From positions 1 through 64,000 of the forward strand of contig DAHVQB010000009.1 of the NCBI GenBank assembly GCA_027317945.1: a stretch of 64,000 nt of DNA. The letters are read 5' to 3'. This document shows positions 47,729 to 55,725 of the stretch, piece by piece (position 1 is the stretch's first letter; each line of letters opens with the position of its first letter). This DNA comes from Microcaldota archaeon (lineage in GTDB: Archaea; Micrarchaeota; Micrarchaeia; Micrarchaeales; Micrarchaeaceae). Under the pieces are notes generated by a model, which was given only the letters and a program-made list of their open reading frames with translations, ran no database searches and was not told where the DNA came from. Both the position numbers and the translations under genes were made by a program.

Positions 47729-50401
47729 ATGATAAATTATTCAGACAAGCCTTTTAGCGAAGGGGAGAGCCTCGGCTCGCTGAACGAGTATGTGCGCAAG
47801 TGGTTCCGAAATAACTTCGATGAACTCACCCCGCCGCAGAGATACTCATTCAAGCTGATAAGCGAGAACATGAACGTGCTGATAACCGCGCCTACCGGCA
47901 GCGGAAAGACGTTGTCCGCATTCCTGTCCATAATAAGCAAGCTTTTCGACATATCTCTTCAGGGCAAGCTCGAAAACAAGGTATACTGCATATACATATC
48001 GCCGTTGAGGGCTCTAAACAACGACGTTTATAGGAACTTATCCAGGCCTCTTGATTCGATCTACGAACTGATAAAGAAGGCCAAGGGCACTGACATAATA
48101 AAGCAGAACATAAGGAACGTGACGATAGGGATCAGGACCGGGGACACGAGCCAGAAGGAGAGGCACGCGCAGCTTGTCAAGCCGCCTAACATACTGGTCA
48201 CCACACCAGAGAGCCTGGCTATAATGCTCAACTCCCCAAAATTCGTCGAGAACCTGAACGAGGTCGGCTACGTTATAGTGGACGAGATACACGAGCTCGC
48301 TAACAACAAGCGCGGCGTGCATTTATCGCTATCCATCGAACGGCTTGTGGACATAATAGGGAAGGATTTCGTCAGGGTGGGCATGGGAGCGACCCTTTAC
48401 CCAATGGAGGAGGCAGCCAAATTCCTTGTCGGATTCGATGGCGATGAACTCCGCGATTGCACCATAGTGGACGCCTCGTGGAGCAAGAAACTCGACATAA
48501 AGGTGCTGAGCCCGGTAAAAGACATGATAAACACGGACGATAAGGAAATAGAAGACGCGATGTACGAAGAGTTGAACAGCGTGATAAAGAGGAGCAAGAC
48601 TACGCTGATATTCACAAACACCAGGAGCGGAACTGAGCGTGTCGTCTTCAATCTGAAGCATAGGTTCAAGTATGGCGAGGATGTGGCCGCCCATCACGGC
48701 TCACTGTCCAGGGAGTCAAGGTTGGAAGTGGAGGAACTCCTGAAGAAAGGGTCCCTTAAGTGCGCAGTGTCATCCACAAGCCTTGAGCTCGGGATAGACG
48801 TGGGTGCGATAGACGACGTTGTGCAGCTAGGCTCGCCTAAAAGCGTGACAAGGTCCGTGCAGAGGATAGGCCGTTCCGGCCACTCATTCAGGTCCACCGC
48901 GAAAGGGGAGACGATAGTACTGAACAGGGATGACCTGATAGAATGCTCTATAATGCTAGACGCAATGCTCAAGCACCACCTCGACTCGTTCATAGTGCCA
49001 AAGAACGCACTGGACGTGCTCGCCCAGCACATAGTCGGTATGTCGTTCACCAAGAAATGGGATATTGATGAAGCGTACGCCTTGATCAAGAATGTCTACG
49101 CATATCATACGCTCTCCAAATCGGATTTCATGTCGCTTATAAATTACCTGTCAGGAGCATATGTCGGGCTGGAGAGCAGGCACGTATACGGCAAGATATG
49201 GTACGACGCTAAAGAGAACATGTTCGGCAAGCGCGGCAAGTACACAAAAGTAATATACATGCTGAATCTAGGGACAATACCTGATGAGGTATCCGTAAAC
49301 GTGTTCCTGACAGGTACCGCCAGGTGGATAGGCAACATAGAGGAGGAGTTCCTTTCAAGGATGAAGCAAGGCGACATATTCAGCTTGGGCGGCAGGCTTT
49401 ACAGGTTTGAGTACGCAAGAGGCATGAAGTGTTACGTTAGCGATGCAAAGAGCAGCTCGCCCACAATACCTCCATGGTTTTCCGAGCAGTTGCCGCTGAG
49501 CTACGAGCTGGCAAACGAGATAGGCGCCTTCAGGCGTGAATTTGCGGCTCTGGTAAGCTCGCAGATAAAGAAGAGCCGGATAAGTAGGATAACCAAAACG
49601 ACCAGGATGCCCAATTCGATCAACGAATACCTGGGCAAGCTGCCAGTGGATTCGAATTCAAGGGCCGCGATATACGGGTATTTCCTGGAGCAGTTGCTAT
49701 TCGCGCATGCAGTGCCTAACGACAAGCTAATCCTCATAGAGCAGGTAGAAGACACCGGCGGCCAGGATCTCAGGTACATAGTGTTCCATTCGCTTTTCGG
49801 AAGAAGGGTGAATGACGCTTTGTCAAGGCTATTCGCAATAGAGCTCAGGGAGGTCACCGACAATGACATAGGCGTGATGGTCAATGACAACGGTTTCGTT
49901 CTCTCCATGCCAAAGGAGGAGCGCCTGAATTCTAAGATGCTTGACGGCATTATCGCAGATCTCACCGCCGGTGATATGGCATCAATGCTAAGGCTCAACA
50001 TCAGGAACACGGAGATGATGAAACGAAGGTTCAGGCATGTTGCTGCAAGGAGCTTCATGGTGCTCAAGAACTACAAGGGGTGGAAGATAAGCGTAGGGAG
50101 GCAGCAGGTCAGTGCGCAACTGCTCCTGAAGGCAGCAGAAGGCATAGACCCAAATTTCCCGATAATAAAGGAAACGTACAGGGAGATATTCGAGGACGTA
50201 ATGGACATGCCAAGGACCAACGAGGTGCTTTCAAAGATCAAGTCAGGCAAGATGCGCTACAAGTTGATAAACACCCCCGTCCCATCCCCATTCGCCCAAC
50301 TCATGATAACTTTCGGCCAGGCTGACGCCATACTCATGAAGGAGAGGCACGAGTACCTGAAGCATCTTCACGATCTTGTCATCAAGAGGATAAACGGGTG
50401 A
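47729..50401 (+). CDS. lhr: Lhr-family superfamily 2 helicase
   Basis: Lhr-core helicases are 3'-5' DNA/RNA-DNA helicases tied to DNA repair. Motifs: APTGSGKT (I, about residues 51-58), VDEIHEL (II, about 183-189), GATLYP (III-like, about 222), TRSGTERVVF (IV region) and QRIGRSGHS (VI, about 378-386), followed by the Lhr winged-helix and beta-barrel domains. The 890-residue length is normal for archaeal Lhr. The phosphoesterase gene follows 4 bases later, the same linkage seen widely for Lhr, which supports a joint repair function. Confidence 0.93.
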   Translation: MINYSDKPFSEGESLGSLNEYVRKWFRNNFDELTPPQRYSFKLISENMNVLITAPTGSGKTLSAFLSIISKLFDISLQGKLENKVYCIYISPLRALNNDVYRNLSRPLDSIYELIKKAKGTDIIKQNIRNVTIGIRTGDTSQKERHAQLVKPPNILVTTPESLAIMLNSPKFVENLNEVGYVIVDEIHELANNKRGVHLSLSIERLVDIIGKDFVRVGMGATLYPMEEAAKFLVGFDGDELRDCTIVDASWSKKLDIKVLSPVKDMINTDDKEIEDAMYEELNSVIKRSKTTLIFTNTRSGTERVVFNLKHRFKYGEDVAAHHGSLSRESRLEVEELLKKGSLKCAVSSTSLELGIDVGAIDDVVQLGSPKSVTRSVQRIGRSGHSFRSTAKGETIVLNRDDLIECSIMLDAMLKHHLDSFIVPKNALDVLAQHIVGMSFTKKWDIDEAYALIKNVYAYHTLSKSDFMSLINYLSGAYVGLESRHVYGKIWYDAKENMFGKRGKYTKVIYMLNLGTIPDEVSVNVFLTGTARWIGNIEEEFLSRMKQGDIFSLGGRLYRFEYARGMKCYVSDAKSSSPTIPPWFSEQLPLSYELANEIGAFRREFAALVSSQIKKSRISRITKTTRMPNSINEYLGKLPVDSNSRAAIYGYFLEQLLFAHAVPNDKLILIEQVEDTGGQDLRYIVFHSLFGRRVNDALSRLFAIELREVTDNDIGVMVNDNGFVLSMPKEERLNSKMLDGIIADLTAGDMASMLRLNIRNTEMMKRRFRHVAARSFMVLKNYKGWKISVGRQQVSAQLLLKAAEGIDPNFPIIKETYREIFEDVMDMPRTNEVLSKIKSGKMRYKLINTPVPSPFAQLMITFGQADAILMKERHEYLKHLHDLVIKRING

Positions 50402-50405
50402 TAGG

Positions 50406-51152
50406 ATGATGCTAAATGACGATGTGGAGCTCGTGGACGGGCTGCCGATAGCATTCATAAGGAGCCTGAATGCGCTTGTGATAGCCGACCCGCATCTGGG
50501 TTACGAGGGCGTTATGGCCAAGCATGGCACCTTAATACCAAAAATAAACCTCAAAAGAATCACTGAATCGCTTTCCACCGCAATAAGGCTTACTAAGGCA
50601 GACAAGATAATAGTGGATGGCGACATCAAGAACGAGTTCTCAAAAGTGGACCAGGAGGAATTCAACGAGCTGTATGATTTCATAGACTTCACAAAGTCTA
50701 GCTGCGCGGAGCTCATACTGATAAAAGGCAATCACGACAATTTCGTCGAGCGATACAAGGAGCCGTTTAAGCTTAAGATATATGGACAGGAAGCATTGCT
50801 CGGCAAGTACCTGTTCTTCCATGGCGAGGAGTTGCCGATCAATCCGGATGGCGCATCAATGCTGATAATGGGCCATGAGCATCCCGCCATAAGCGTTTAC
50901 AACGATATAGGGAGGATGGAGAAACTGCGATGCTTCCTTTTCGGTACCTACAACAAAGTCCCGCTCCTGGTCATCCCAGCAATCAACTACTTCGCCGGAG
51001 GCACAGATGTGATAACAGAGCCGGATGATGATCTACTATCGCCGGTCCTGCGAGCCTCCAAAATAAGCGAGATGCACGCCATAGCGATAGGATTCGGATC
51101 TACCATGGACTTCGGAACGATAGCGAACCTCCGCAAAGCGGCCTATAAATAG
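50406..51152 (+). CDS. Lhr-associated metallophosphoesterase
   Basis: A calcineurin-like phosphoesterase with all metal motifs: ADPHLGYEG (D-x-H, about residues 26-34), DGDIKNEFS (about 65-73, GD with N), GNHDNF (about 101-106), FHGEE (about 139) and GHEHPAI (about 155-161). The family is commonly encoded beside Lhr helicases and likely processes DNA ends. The start ATG 50406 follows GGGTGATAGG at the lhr stop. The last 10 bases overlap the convergent S2P gene. Confidence 0.85.
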   Translation: MMLNDDVELVDGLPIAFIRSLNALVIADPHLGYEGVMAKHGTLIPKINLKRITESLSTAIRLTKADKIIVDGDIKNEFSKVDQEEFNELYDFIDFTKSSCAELILIKGNHDNFVERYKEPFKLKIYGQEALLGKYLFFHGEELPINPDGASMLIMGHEHPAISVYNDIGRMEKLRCFLFGTYNKVPLLVIPAINYFAGGTDVITEPDDDLLSPVLRASKISEMHAIAIGFGSTMDFGTIANLRKAAYK

Positions 51153-52627
51153 TTGGCAACCAAAGGCGCCACCCCAAGCAGAAGCCCAACTATGACTATG
51201 AGCGATAACGCCGTAACTATCCTTCCGTTCTTTATGTTGGCCTTGTATATCCTCCAGCCGTCAAAGCCCGGTATCGGGAGGTAATTCACAACTGCGACAA
51301 GGAAGTTCAGCATGAATAGGAATGCCATTGTTGCATAGAGATTGAAACCCAGCTGGTCAAGAAACCCGCTCTTTGGCGCTATCTGCTTGTATATTACGCT
51401 TATCCCAACAATCCATTTGGAGCTGTTTGATCCGTACTGCACTTCCTTTAGCGTGTAATTGCCTTTGTCAGTGCCCAATACTACTGTAGCGTTGGGCCTT
51501 TCACTTGCTATGGCGAAATCCTCAAATGCGGTTATGTTGGTTACGTTATGCCCATTCCATGAGATTATCCTGCTGCCCGGCTGGACCCCGCTTATCGCAG
51601 CCGGATAGCCATTCAGTGTATTGTTTATGTAGACTCCGGGCGTAGAAACGAGCGGGAGCAGGTACATCAGGGAAAGCATGAAAGGGATAAAGAATATGAC
51701 GGCAAATATGAAGTTCGCAGAAACCCCGGCTGCGAATATCTTGCTCTGCTTGAGGCTGTCCAATTTGTTTACCTTTTTCTCATCTGGCTCCACGTATGCG
51801 CCCATCGGTATGACCCCGAAGAGCAGCATGCCTATCGATTTTATCTTAATGCCATATACGCGTGAAAGCACGCCATGGGAGAATTCGTGCACTACCAATA
51901 GGAAAGCCAAGGCGATTATGCCAGGTATCAGCGGTATGTCTATGCCTGGGAGCAAGGGAGCCACGCTTGGAACCTGCTGTGTAACGTGGGATATCTGGGG
52001 CGCGCCCTGCGCCACGCTCAGCATGAAAGCGGCTATCCCGGATCCTATGTATACTGCATTTGACAGTATGGCTATTATGACGTATCCTGAGAAGCCCAGC
52101 ACAGCACTTACTGCGGTCTCTATTATCTCCGCTCCCATAACTGCCGGCGTACCTTGCGCTGCGGAAGCAGAACTTACGACGTTTTGGAGTTGTGGCAGCT
52201 GTATCAACTGCAGGGCAGGCAGCATGTTTGGCAGCAGCACCGCAACGAAAACTATTATGCTGAATATGCCGAACAGGTATATCCTTTTGTCCAGGCGCCC
52301 CTTGAGCAGTGGGTATGTCAAGAGCCCGAAGCCCAGCACCAGGCCCCACATCGCCATCGCGTTCCAGAATCGCCTATGCCTCCTGGACAGGCGATCTATG
52401 AACTTTATCCCGCTGCGTCCGCCTATCATGTACGCTCCGAACGCCCCGTTTAGCGACTTTATGCGTGTTATCGCTATGCCTATGGCAACCATAGATATTA
52501 TTGCAAGGCCGAACTGGTACAATGCGGTCAACTGGGCCGATATGTAGCTTATGTAAACCATGGCTATGCCCAAGACGATGAGCGTGGCCACGCCAACATC
52601 TCCGTATACGCCATAGCCCTTCTTCAC
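51143..52627 (-). CDS. Site-2 protease family membrane metalloprotease with PDZ
   Basis: An intramembrane M50 peptidase that would cut membrane-bound regulators. The zinc site is VVHEFSHG (HExxH, about residues 245-252) and the third ligand lies in NYLPIPGFDGWRI (about 445-457). A PDZ-like domain (about 320-400; INNTLNGYPAAISGVQPGSRIISWNG) lies between. About four additional N-terminal membrane helices make it long (494 residues), like the DUF-extended archaeal S2P group. Its substrate is unknown. It overlaps the phosphoesterase gene end by 10 bases. Confidence 0.88.
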   Translation of the reverse strand: MKKGYGVYGDVGVATLIVLGIAMVYISYISAQLTALYQFGLAIISMVAIGIAITRIKSLNGAFGAYMIGGRSGIKFIDRLSRRHRRFWNAMAMWGLVLGFGLLTYPLLKGRLDKRIYLFGIFSIIVFVAVLLPNMLPALQLIQLPQLQNVVSSASAAQGTPAVMGAEIIETAVSAVLGFSGYVIIAILSNAVYIGSGIAAFMLSVAQGAPQISHVTQQVPSVAPLLPGIDIPLIPGIIALAFLLVVHEFSHGVLSRVYGIKIKSIGMLLFGVIPMGAYVEPDEKKVNKLDSLKQSKIFAAGVSANFIFAVIFFIPFMLSLMYLLPLVSTPGVYINNTLNGYPAAISGVQPGSRIISWNGHNVTNITAFEDFAIASERPNATVVLGTDKGNYTLKEVQYGSNSSKWIVGISVIYKQIAPKSGFLDQLGFNLYATMAFLFMLNFLVAVVNYLPIPGFDGWRIYKANIKNGRIVTALSLIVIVGLLLGVAPLVANYL

Positions 52628-52761
52628 GCTACCTTTCGAGGCCGTAGAGCACCACCGTTAAGTCATTGCCGGAAAACTATATAACACTTAGCGGGTCATG
52701 GCGTAAATCATGGAAAGGTATTTGTTGTTATACCGCGAATTTACTATTGTTTGGTGAGGGA

Positions 52762-53214
52762 ATGGAGGACTGCGAGATGTGCGGCAAGCAGATGACCGAC
52801 GTTTTCATAATAGCGGTGGATCCTGCGCAACTTCGTGTATGCAAAAAATGCGCTAAGGGCGCAAAGGTGATAGGCAGGGATAGTACCATGCCGATCAGCT
52901 CACGGCCAGCGCCCCAACAGTCACGAGGTAACGCAGAAGAGGACATGGAGCTCATAGAAAATTACGGCGCTGCGATCCGCAATGCGAGGGAGGCGATGAA
53001 GCTTCCGCTGAAAGTGCTGGCCGAGATGCTTAACGAAAAGGAGACGCTACTACTCAGGGTGGAGGAGGAGAAGACGAAGCCGCCGATTCAACTCACGAAA
53101 AAGCTGGAGAGAGCGCTCAACATACGGCTGGCTGCACCTAGCAAGCCTGAGGACTCGTATCATGGCAAGAGGGGAGACAAGGCTACGCTGGGCGACTTCA
53201 TCGTCAAGCGCTAG
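52762..53214 (+). CDS. mbf1: Archaeal multiprotein bridging factor 1 (aMBF1)
   Basis: MBF1 is a conserved coactivator and translation-associated factor. A zinc ribbon is formed by CEMCGKQM and CKKCAKG (about residues 4-37), followed by a linker and the HTH domain (AAIRNAREAMKLPLKVLAEMLNEKETLLLRVEEEKTKPP, about 74-112), then a basic end with GDFIVKR. ATG 52762 has GGTGAGGG just upstream; the longer ORF from 52666 adds an unrelated stretch. fen1 follows after 9 bases. Confidence 0.92.
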   Translation: MEDCEMCGKQMTDVFIIAVDPAQLRVCKKCAKGAKVIGRDSTMPISSRPAPQQSRGNAEEDMELIENYGAAIRNAREAMKLPLKVLAEMLNEKETLLLRVEEEKTKPPIQLTKKLERALNIRLAAPSKPEDSYHGKRGDKATLGDFIVKR

Positions 53215-53223
53215 GTTTTTCTG

Positions 53224-54276
53224 ATGTCTGTTGATTTGAGCAAGCTCATCTCGAAGAGGAAGATAAGCCTCACAGAACTTAACAACAAGACCATAGCGAT
53301 AGATGCGTACAACGCCATATACCAGTTCCTTTCAATAATAAGGCAGCAGGATGGCACCCCGCTCACCGATCCACATGGCAACCTCACCAGCCACCTTTCC
53401 GGGCTGTTCTACAGGACTTCCGAGCTTTTCGAATATGGGATAACCCCTATATACGTTTTCGACGGCATACCTTCTATGCTTAAGCAGAAGACCATAATGG
53501 CGAGGATGCAGAGGCGAAAGGCCGCATATGCTGCCTGGCAGGAAGCGAAGGACGCGGGGGAGGTCGAAGCCGCGAGGGTGCATGCCCAGGCGAGCACAAG
53601 GATAGACAAGAACGTGGTCGAGAGCTCGAAGCGCCTTCTTGGACTGATGGGTGTGCAGTGCGTAAACGCGCCAAGCGAAGGCGAAGCGCAGGCCAGCTAC
53701 ATGTGCAGCAAGGGACTCATATACGCGGCTGCCAGCCAGGATTACGACACGATGCTTTTCGGCTCGCCCAAGGTCGTCAGGAACCTGTCGATAAGCGGGA
53801 GGAGGAAGCTCCCAAGGAAGAACATATACGTGACAGTGGAGCCGGAGCTTGTCAGCCTTGAAGACACCCTGAGCAATCTCGGCGTCAGCAGGGAGCAGCT
53901 GATATGGATCGGCATAATGCTTGGCACGGATTTCAACGAGGGCATAAAGGGGGTGGGCCCGAAGACCGCGCTCAAGTTCGCCAAGCTGTCGAGTTCGATC
54001 TCTGATGTAAAGCGTATCGTTAAGGAAAAGTTCAATGCAGAGTTCGAGCTGGACATAAGCGAGGTAGTTTCACTATTCGAGAAGCCAGAGGTGGTGGATG
54101 TCGGGGAAGACTTTGTGCGCGACGCTGCGAAGCTGCAACCGGACAAAGAAGGCATATTGAGGTTCATGTGCGACGAACATGACTTCTCTAATGAACGCAT
54201 AGAGAAGATAGTTAACAGGACAATGGAGACCAGGACAAAGGCGCATCAGCCGAGCATTGACAACTGGTTTAAGTAG
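53224..54276 (+). CDS. fen1: Flap endonuclease 1
   Basis: FEN1 removes 5' flaps during Okazaki fragment maturation and repair. The N domain carries IDAYNAIYQFL (about residues 27-37) and VFDGIPSMLK; the I domain has EGEAQASYM and ASQDYDTMLFG (metal Asp residues, about 155-180); the HhH region has GTDFNEGIKGVGPKTAL. The C terminus QPSIDNWFK is a PCNA-binding PIP box. It is 350 residues, as expected. The stand-alone right-end repeat starts 1 base after the stop. Confidence 0.97.
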   Translation: MSVDLSKLISKRKISLTELNNKTIAIDAYNAIYQFLSIIRQQDGTPLTDPHGNLTSHLSGLFYRTSELFEYGITPIYVFDGIPSMLKQKTIMARMQRRKAAYAAWQEAKDAGEVEAARVHAQASTRIDKNVVESSKRLLGLMGVQCVNAPSEGEAQASYMCSKGLIYAAASQDYDTMLFGSPKVVRNLSISGRRKLPRKNIYVTVEPELVSLEDTLSNLGVSREQLIWIGIMLGTDFNEGIKGVGPKTALKFAKLSSSISDVKRIVKEKFNAEFELDISEVVSLFEKPEVVDVGEDFVRDAAKLQPDKEGILRFMCDEHDFSNERIEKIVNRTMETRTKAHQPSIDNWFK

Positions 54277-54277
54277 C

Positions 54278-54333
54278 ATTTAACAAAGTGAGCTGGAAAT
54301 CCAACACCATTCACGGGTGGGAGGATGTCACAA
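54278..54333 (+). repeat. Stand-alone IS200/IS605 right-end-like element, copy B
   Basis: A 56-base block with three differences from copy A (38741-38796). In the small stem, GGG-aaat-CCC of copy A becomes TGG-aaat-CCA here, a paired change that keeps the stem. The main hairpin is weaker (CCAAC-a-CCA-TTCA-CGG-GTGGG). It ends GGAGGATGTCAC, so it brings a ribosome-binding site and ATG (54325), which is the start of the hsp20 reading frame. Confidence 0.6.
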
Positions 54334-54894
54334 AAGTATAAATCCTTTAAACCAGATATTAAGGATTACGGTGATGAAGTGCCAAAAGGTAGGAAAAAGA
54401 AAGGTGCAAATGACGAACAGCCAGAGAGCTACACCGAACTTAATGCTTTCATGGCGAAATTCATAAAGGACGTCACCAAGAGCATAGAGGATATGGGAGG
54501 GTCAAAGCAGCCGATGATATACGGGTTCAACATAAGGATTGACCAGAATGGCGTACCTATGATGGACAGGTTCGGCAACATCAACAGGCAGACTATGACT
54601 TCCATACCGCGCAAGGCGGCGGAGCGCGAACCTCTGGTGGACATAATGGAAGTGGGCGGCGGCATAACTGTAATAGTGGAGCTTCCTGGCGTCTCGAAGG
54701 AGCAGATAAAGCTCGAATCTTCGGAATCAAGGCTAAAGATAGATGCCAAAAGCATAAATAGGAGCTATCATAAAGAGATACTGCTACCTAAAGGCGTAAA
54801 TCCTGAAACTGCAAAGGCCAAATACAATAACGGCGTTCTGGAAGTATCGTTCGAGAAGGGCAGCGGCGAGGCAAACGCGATAATGATAAGCTAA
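54325..54894 (+). CDS. hsp20: Hsp20 / alpha-crystallin small heat shock protein
   Basis: An ATP-independent chaperone that holds unfolding proteins. The alpha-crystallin domain covers about residues 103-185: LVDIMEVGGGITVIVELPGV, LKIDAKS, YHKEILLPKGVNPE and the signature YNNGVLEVSFEK. The first 100 residues are polar and charged. The ORF begins at an ATG inside the transposon-end repeat, which also supplies GGGAGG. GTG 54379 would be a start outside the repeat, and a TATA-like gtataaat at about 54336 could serve that shorter form; so the true N terminus is uncertain. Confidence 0.88.
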   Translation: MSQKYKSFKPDIKDYGDEVPKGRKKKGANDEQPESYTELNAFMAKFIKDVTKSIEDMGGSKQPMIYGFNIRIDQNGVPMMDRFGNINRQTMTSIPRKAAEREPLVDIMEVGGGITVIVELPGVSKEQIKLESSESRLKIDAKSINRSYHKEILLPKGVNPETAKAKYNNGVLEVSFEKGSGEANAIMIS

Positions 54895-54912
54895 TGTTCG
54901 ATTAGTGATATT

Positions 54913-55026
54913 ATGCAGAGAACCGTATCAAAATCAAAAAAGAAGATAGGCCACAAGTATAGAATGCAGAAACTGAAGAGGTTGCGCAAAGCGCATCGCA
55001 AGAAGTTCAAGTCCTCTGCACGCTGA
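54913..55026 (+). CDS. 37-residue Lys/Arg-rich peptide, possibly eL41-like
   Basis: The ORF ATG 54913 to TGA 55026 encodes a strongly basic peptide (SKSKKKIGHKYRMQKLKRLR, then KAHRKKFKSSAR). Composition and size recall the tiny ribosomal protein eL41, a single basic helix, but the match is loose. It lies 18 bases after hsp20 and before a convergent gene. It is too short for the ORF track. It may be real because nearly half its residues are Lys or Arg, which is unlikely for random sequence here. Confidence 0.4.
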   Translation: MQRTVSKSKKKIGHKYRMQKLKRLRKAHRKKFKSSAR

Positions 55027-55040
55027 ATACGCAAAACAAA

Positions 55041-55658
55041 TCAGCTTATGTCTACATACATCTTGTCATTGAATTCATAGGCAGTTGAATCGTCGTCTAT
55101 AGCAACATAACCCTTCAGTTCTTCAAAATTGGCAAATTCAGCAGCGCCCTTATTGAATTCAAAGGCGCGCAGCTTGCCTGCAAGTTCGTAATATACGAGT
55201 ATCCTCTGGACTCCGTCCTTCACTACTGCAAGCACTTTTGCAGACGGGTTCCCAAGGCTTATCAAAACGCTGCATAGCAGTATGTTCTTGTCCATCACAT
55301 CCCCTACCATGAAAGTAAGCACCTCCTCTACGCTAAGCCAGAACTGCAGCGGCAGTACTATGTTCTCAACATTATCCTTAACGAATGAGAACACCTTCAT
55401 GCTCGCCTCACCGAAGTCCCTGTCGTATTCATACTGGGGGAAAGAGTGCATTATCTCCTCGGCCAGCCTTGCAACCAGCCTGTCCTTCGGCGTTATTAGG
55501 ATTGGCAGTTCCGCTACCGAGATGCTCTCCTTGTCCTCTATGTAATCGGTGTACCTGGATATAATCGCAAGGTATACCCGGCTAAGTTTTTCCAGCCTCT
55601 CGTAATCCTTCTGGATGTCCTGCTCACGCGGTTTTCCGGCTCCTTCGTCTTCAGGCAT
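55041..55658 (-). CDS. Transglutaminase-fold-like protein lacking catalytic residues
   Basis: The middle of this 205-residue protein reads VFSFVKDNV, then QFWLSVEEVLTFMVGDVMDKNILLCSVLISLGNPSAKVLAVV (quoted in parts: EEVLTFMVGD, DKNILLCSVL). This follows the transglutaminase core pattern 'E-x-hL-x(4)-GDC-x-D-K-x-x-LL-x-S-x-L-x-x-LG', with Val in place of the catalytic Cys. The later strand VQRILVYYEL lacks the expected His-Ala-Trp. So it seems a non-catalytic member. ATG 55658 fits a TATA-like atattttatc (minus strand, about 55685); the ORF extends to 55676. It is divergent from polX. Confidence 0.45.
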   Translation of the reverse strand: MPEDEGAGKPREQDIQKDYERLEKLSRVYLAIISRYTDYIEDKESISVAELPILITPKDRLVARLAEEIMHSFPQYEYDRDFGEASMKVFSFVKDNVENIVLPLQFWLSVEEVLTFMVGDVMDKNILLCSVLISLGNPSAKVLAVVKDGVQRILVYYELAGKLRAFEFNKGAAEFANFEELKGYVAIDDDSTAYEFNDKMYVDIS

Positions 55659-55725
55659 ATATAAATATAGAAGCAAAGTGATAAAATATCGACTAAGATA
55701 CTAACGGTCGGTCGGGCTGGGCAGC

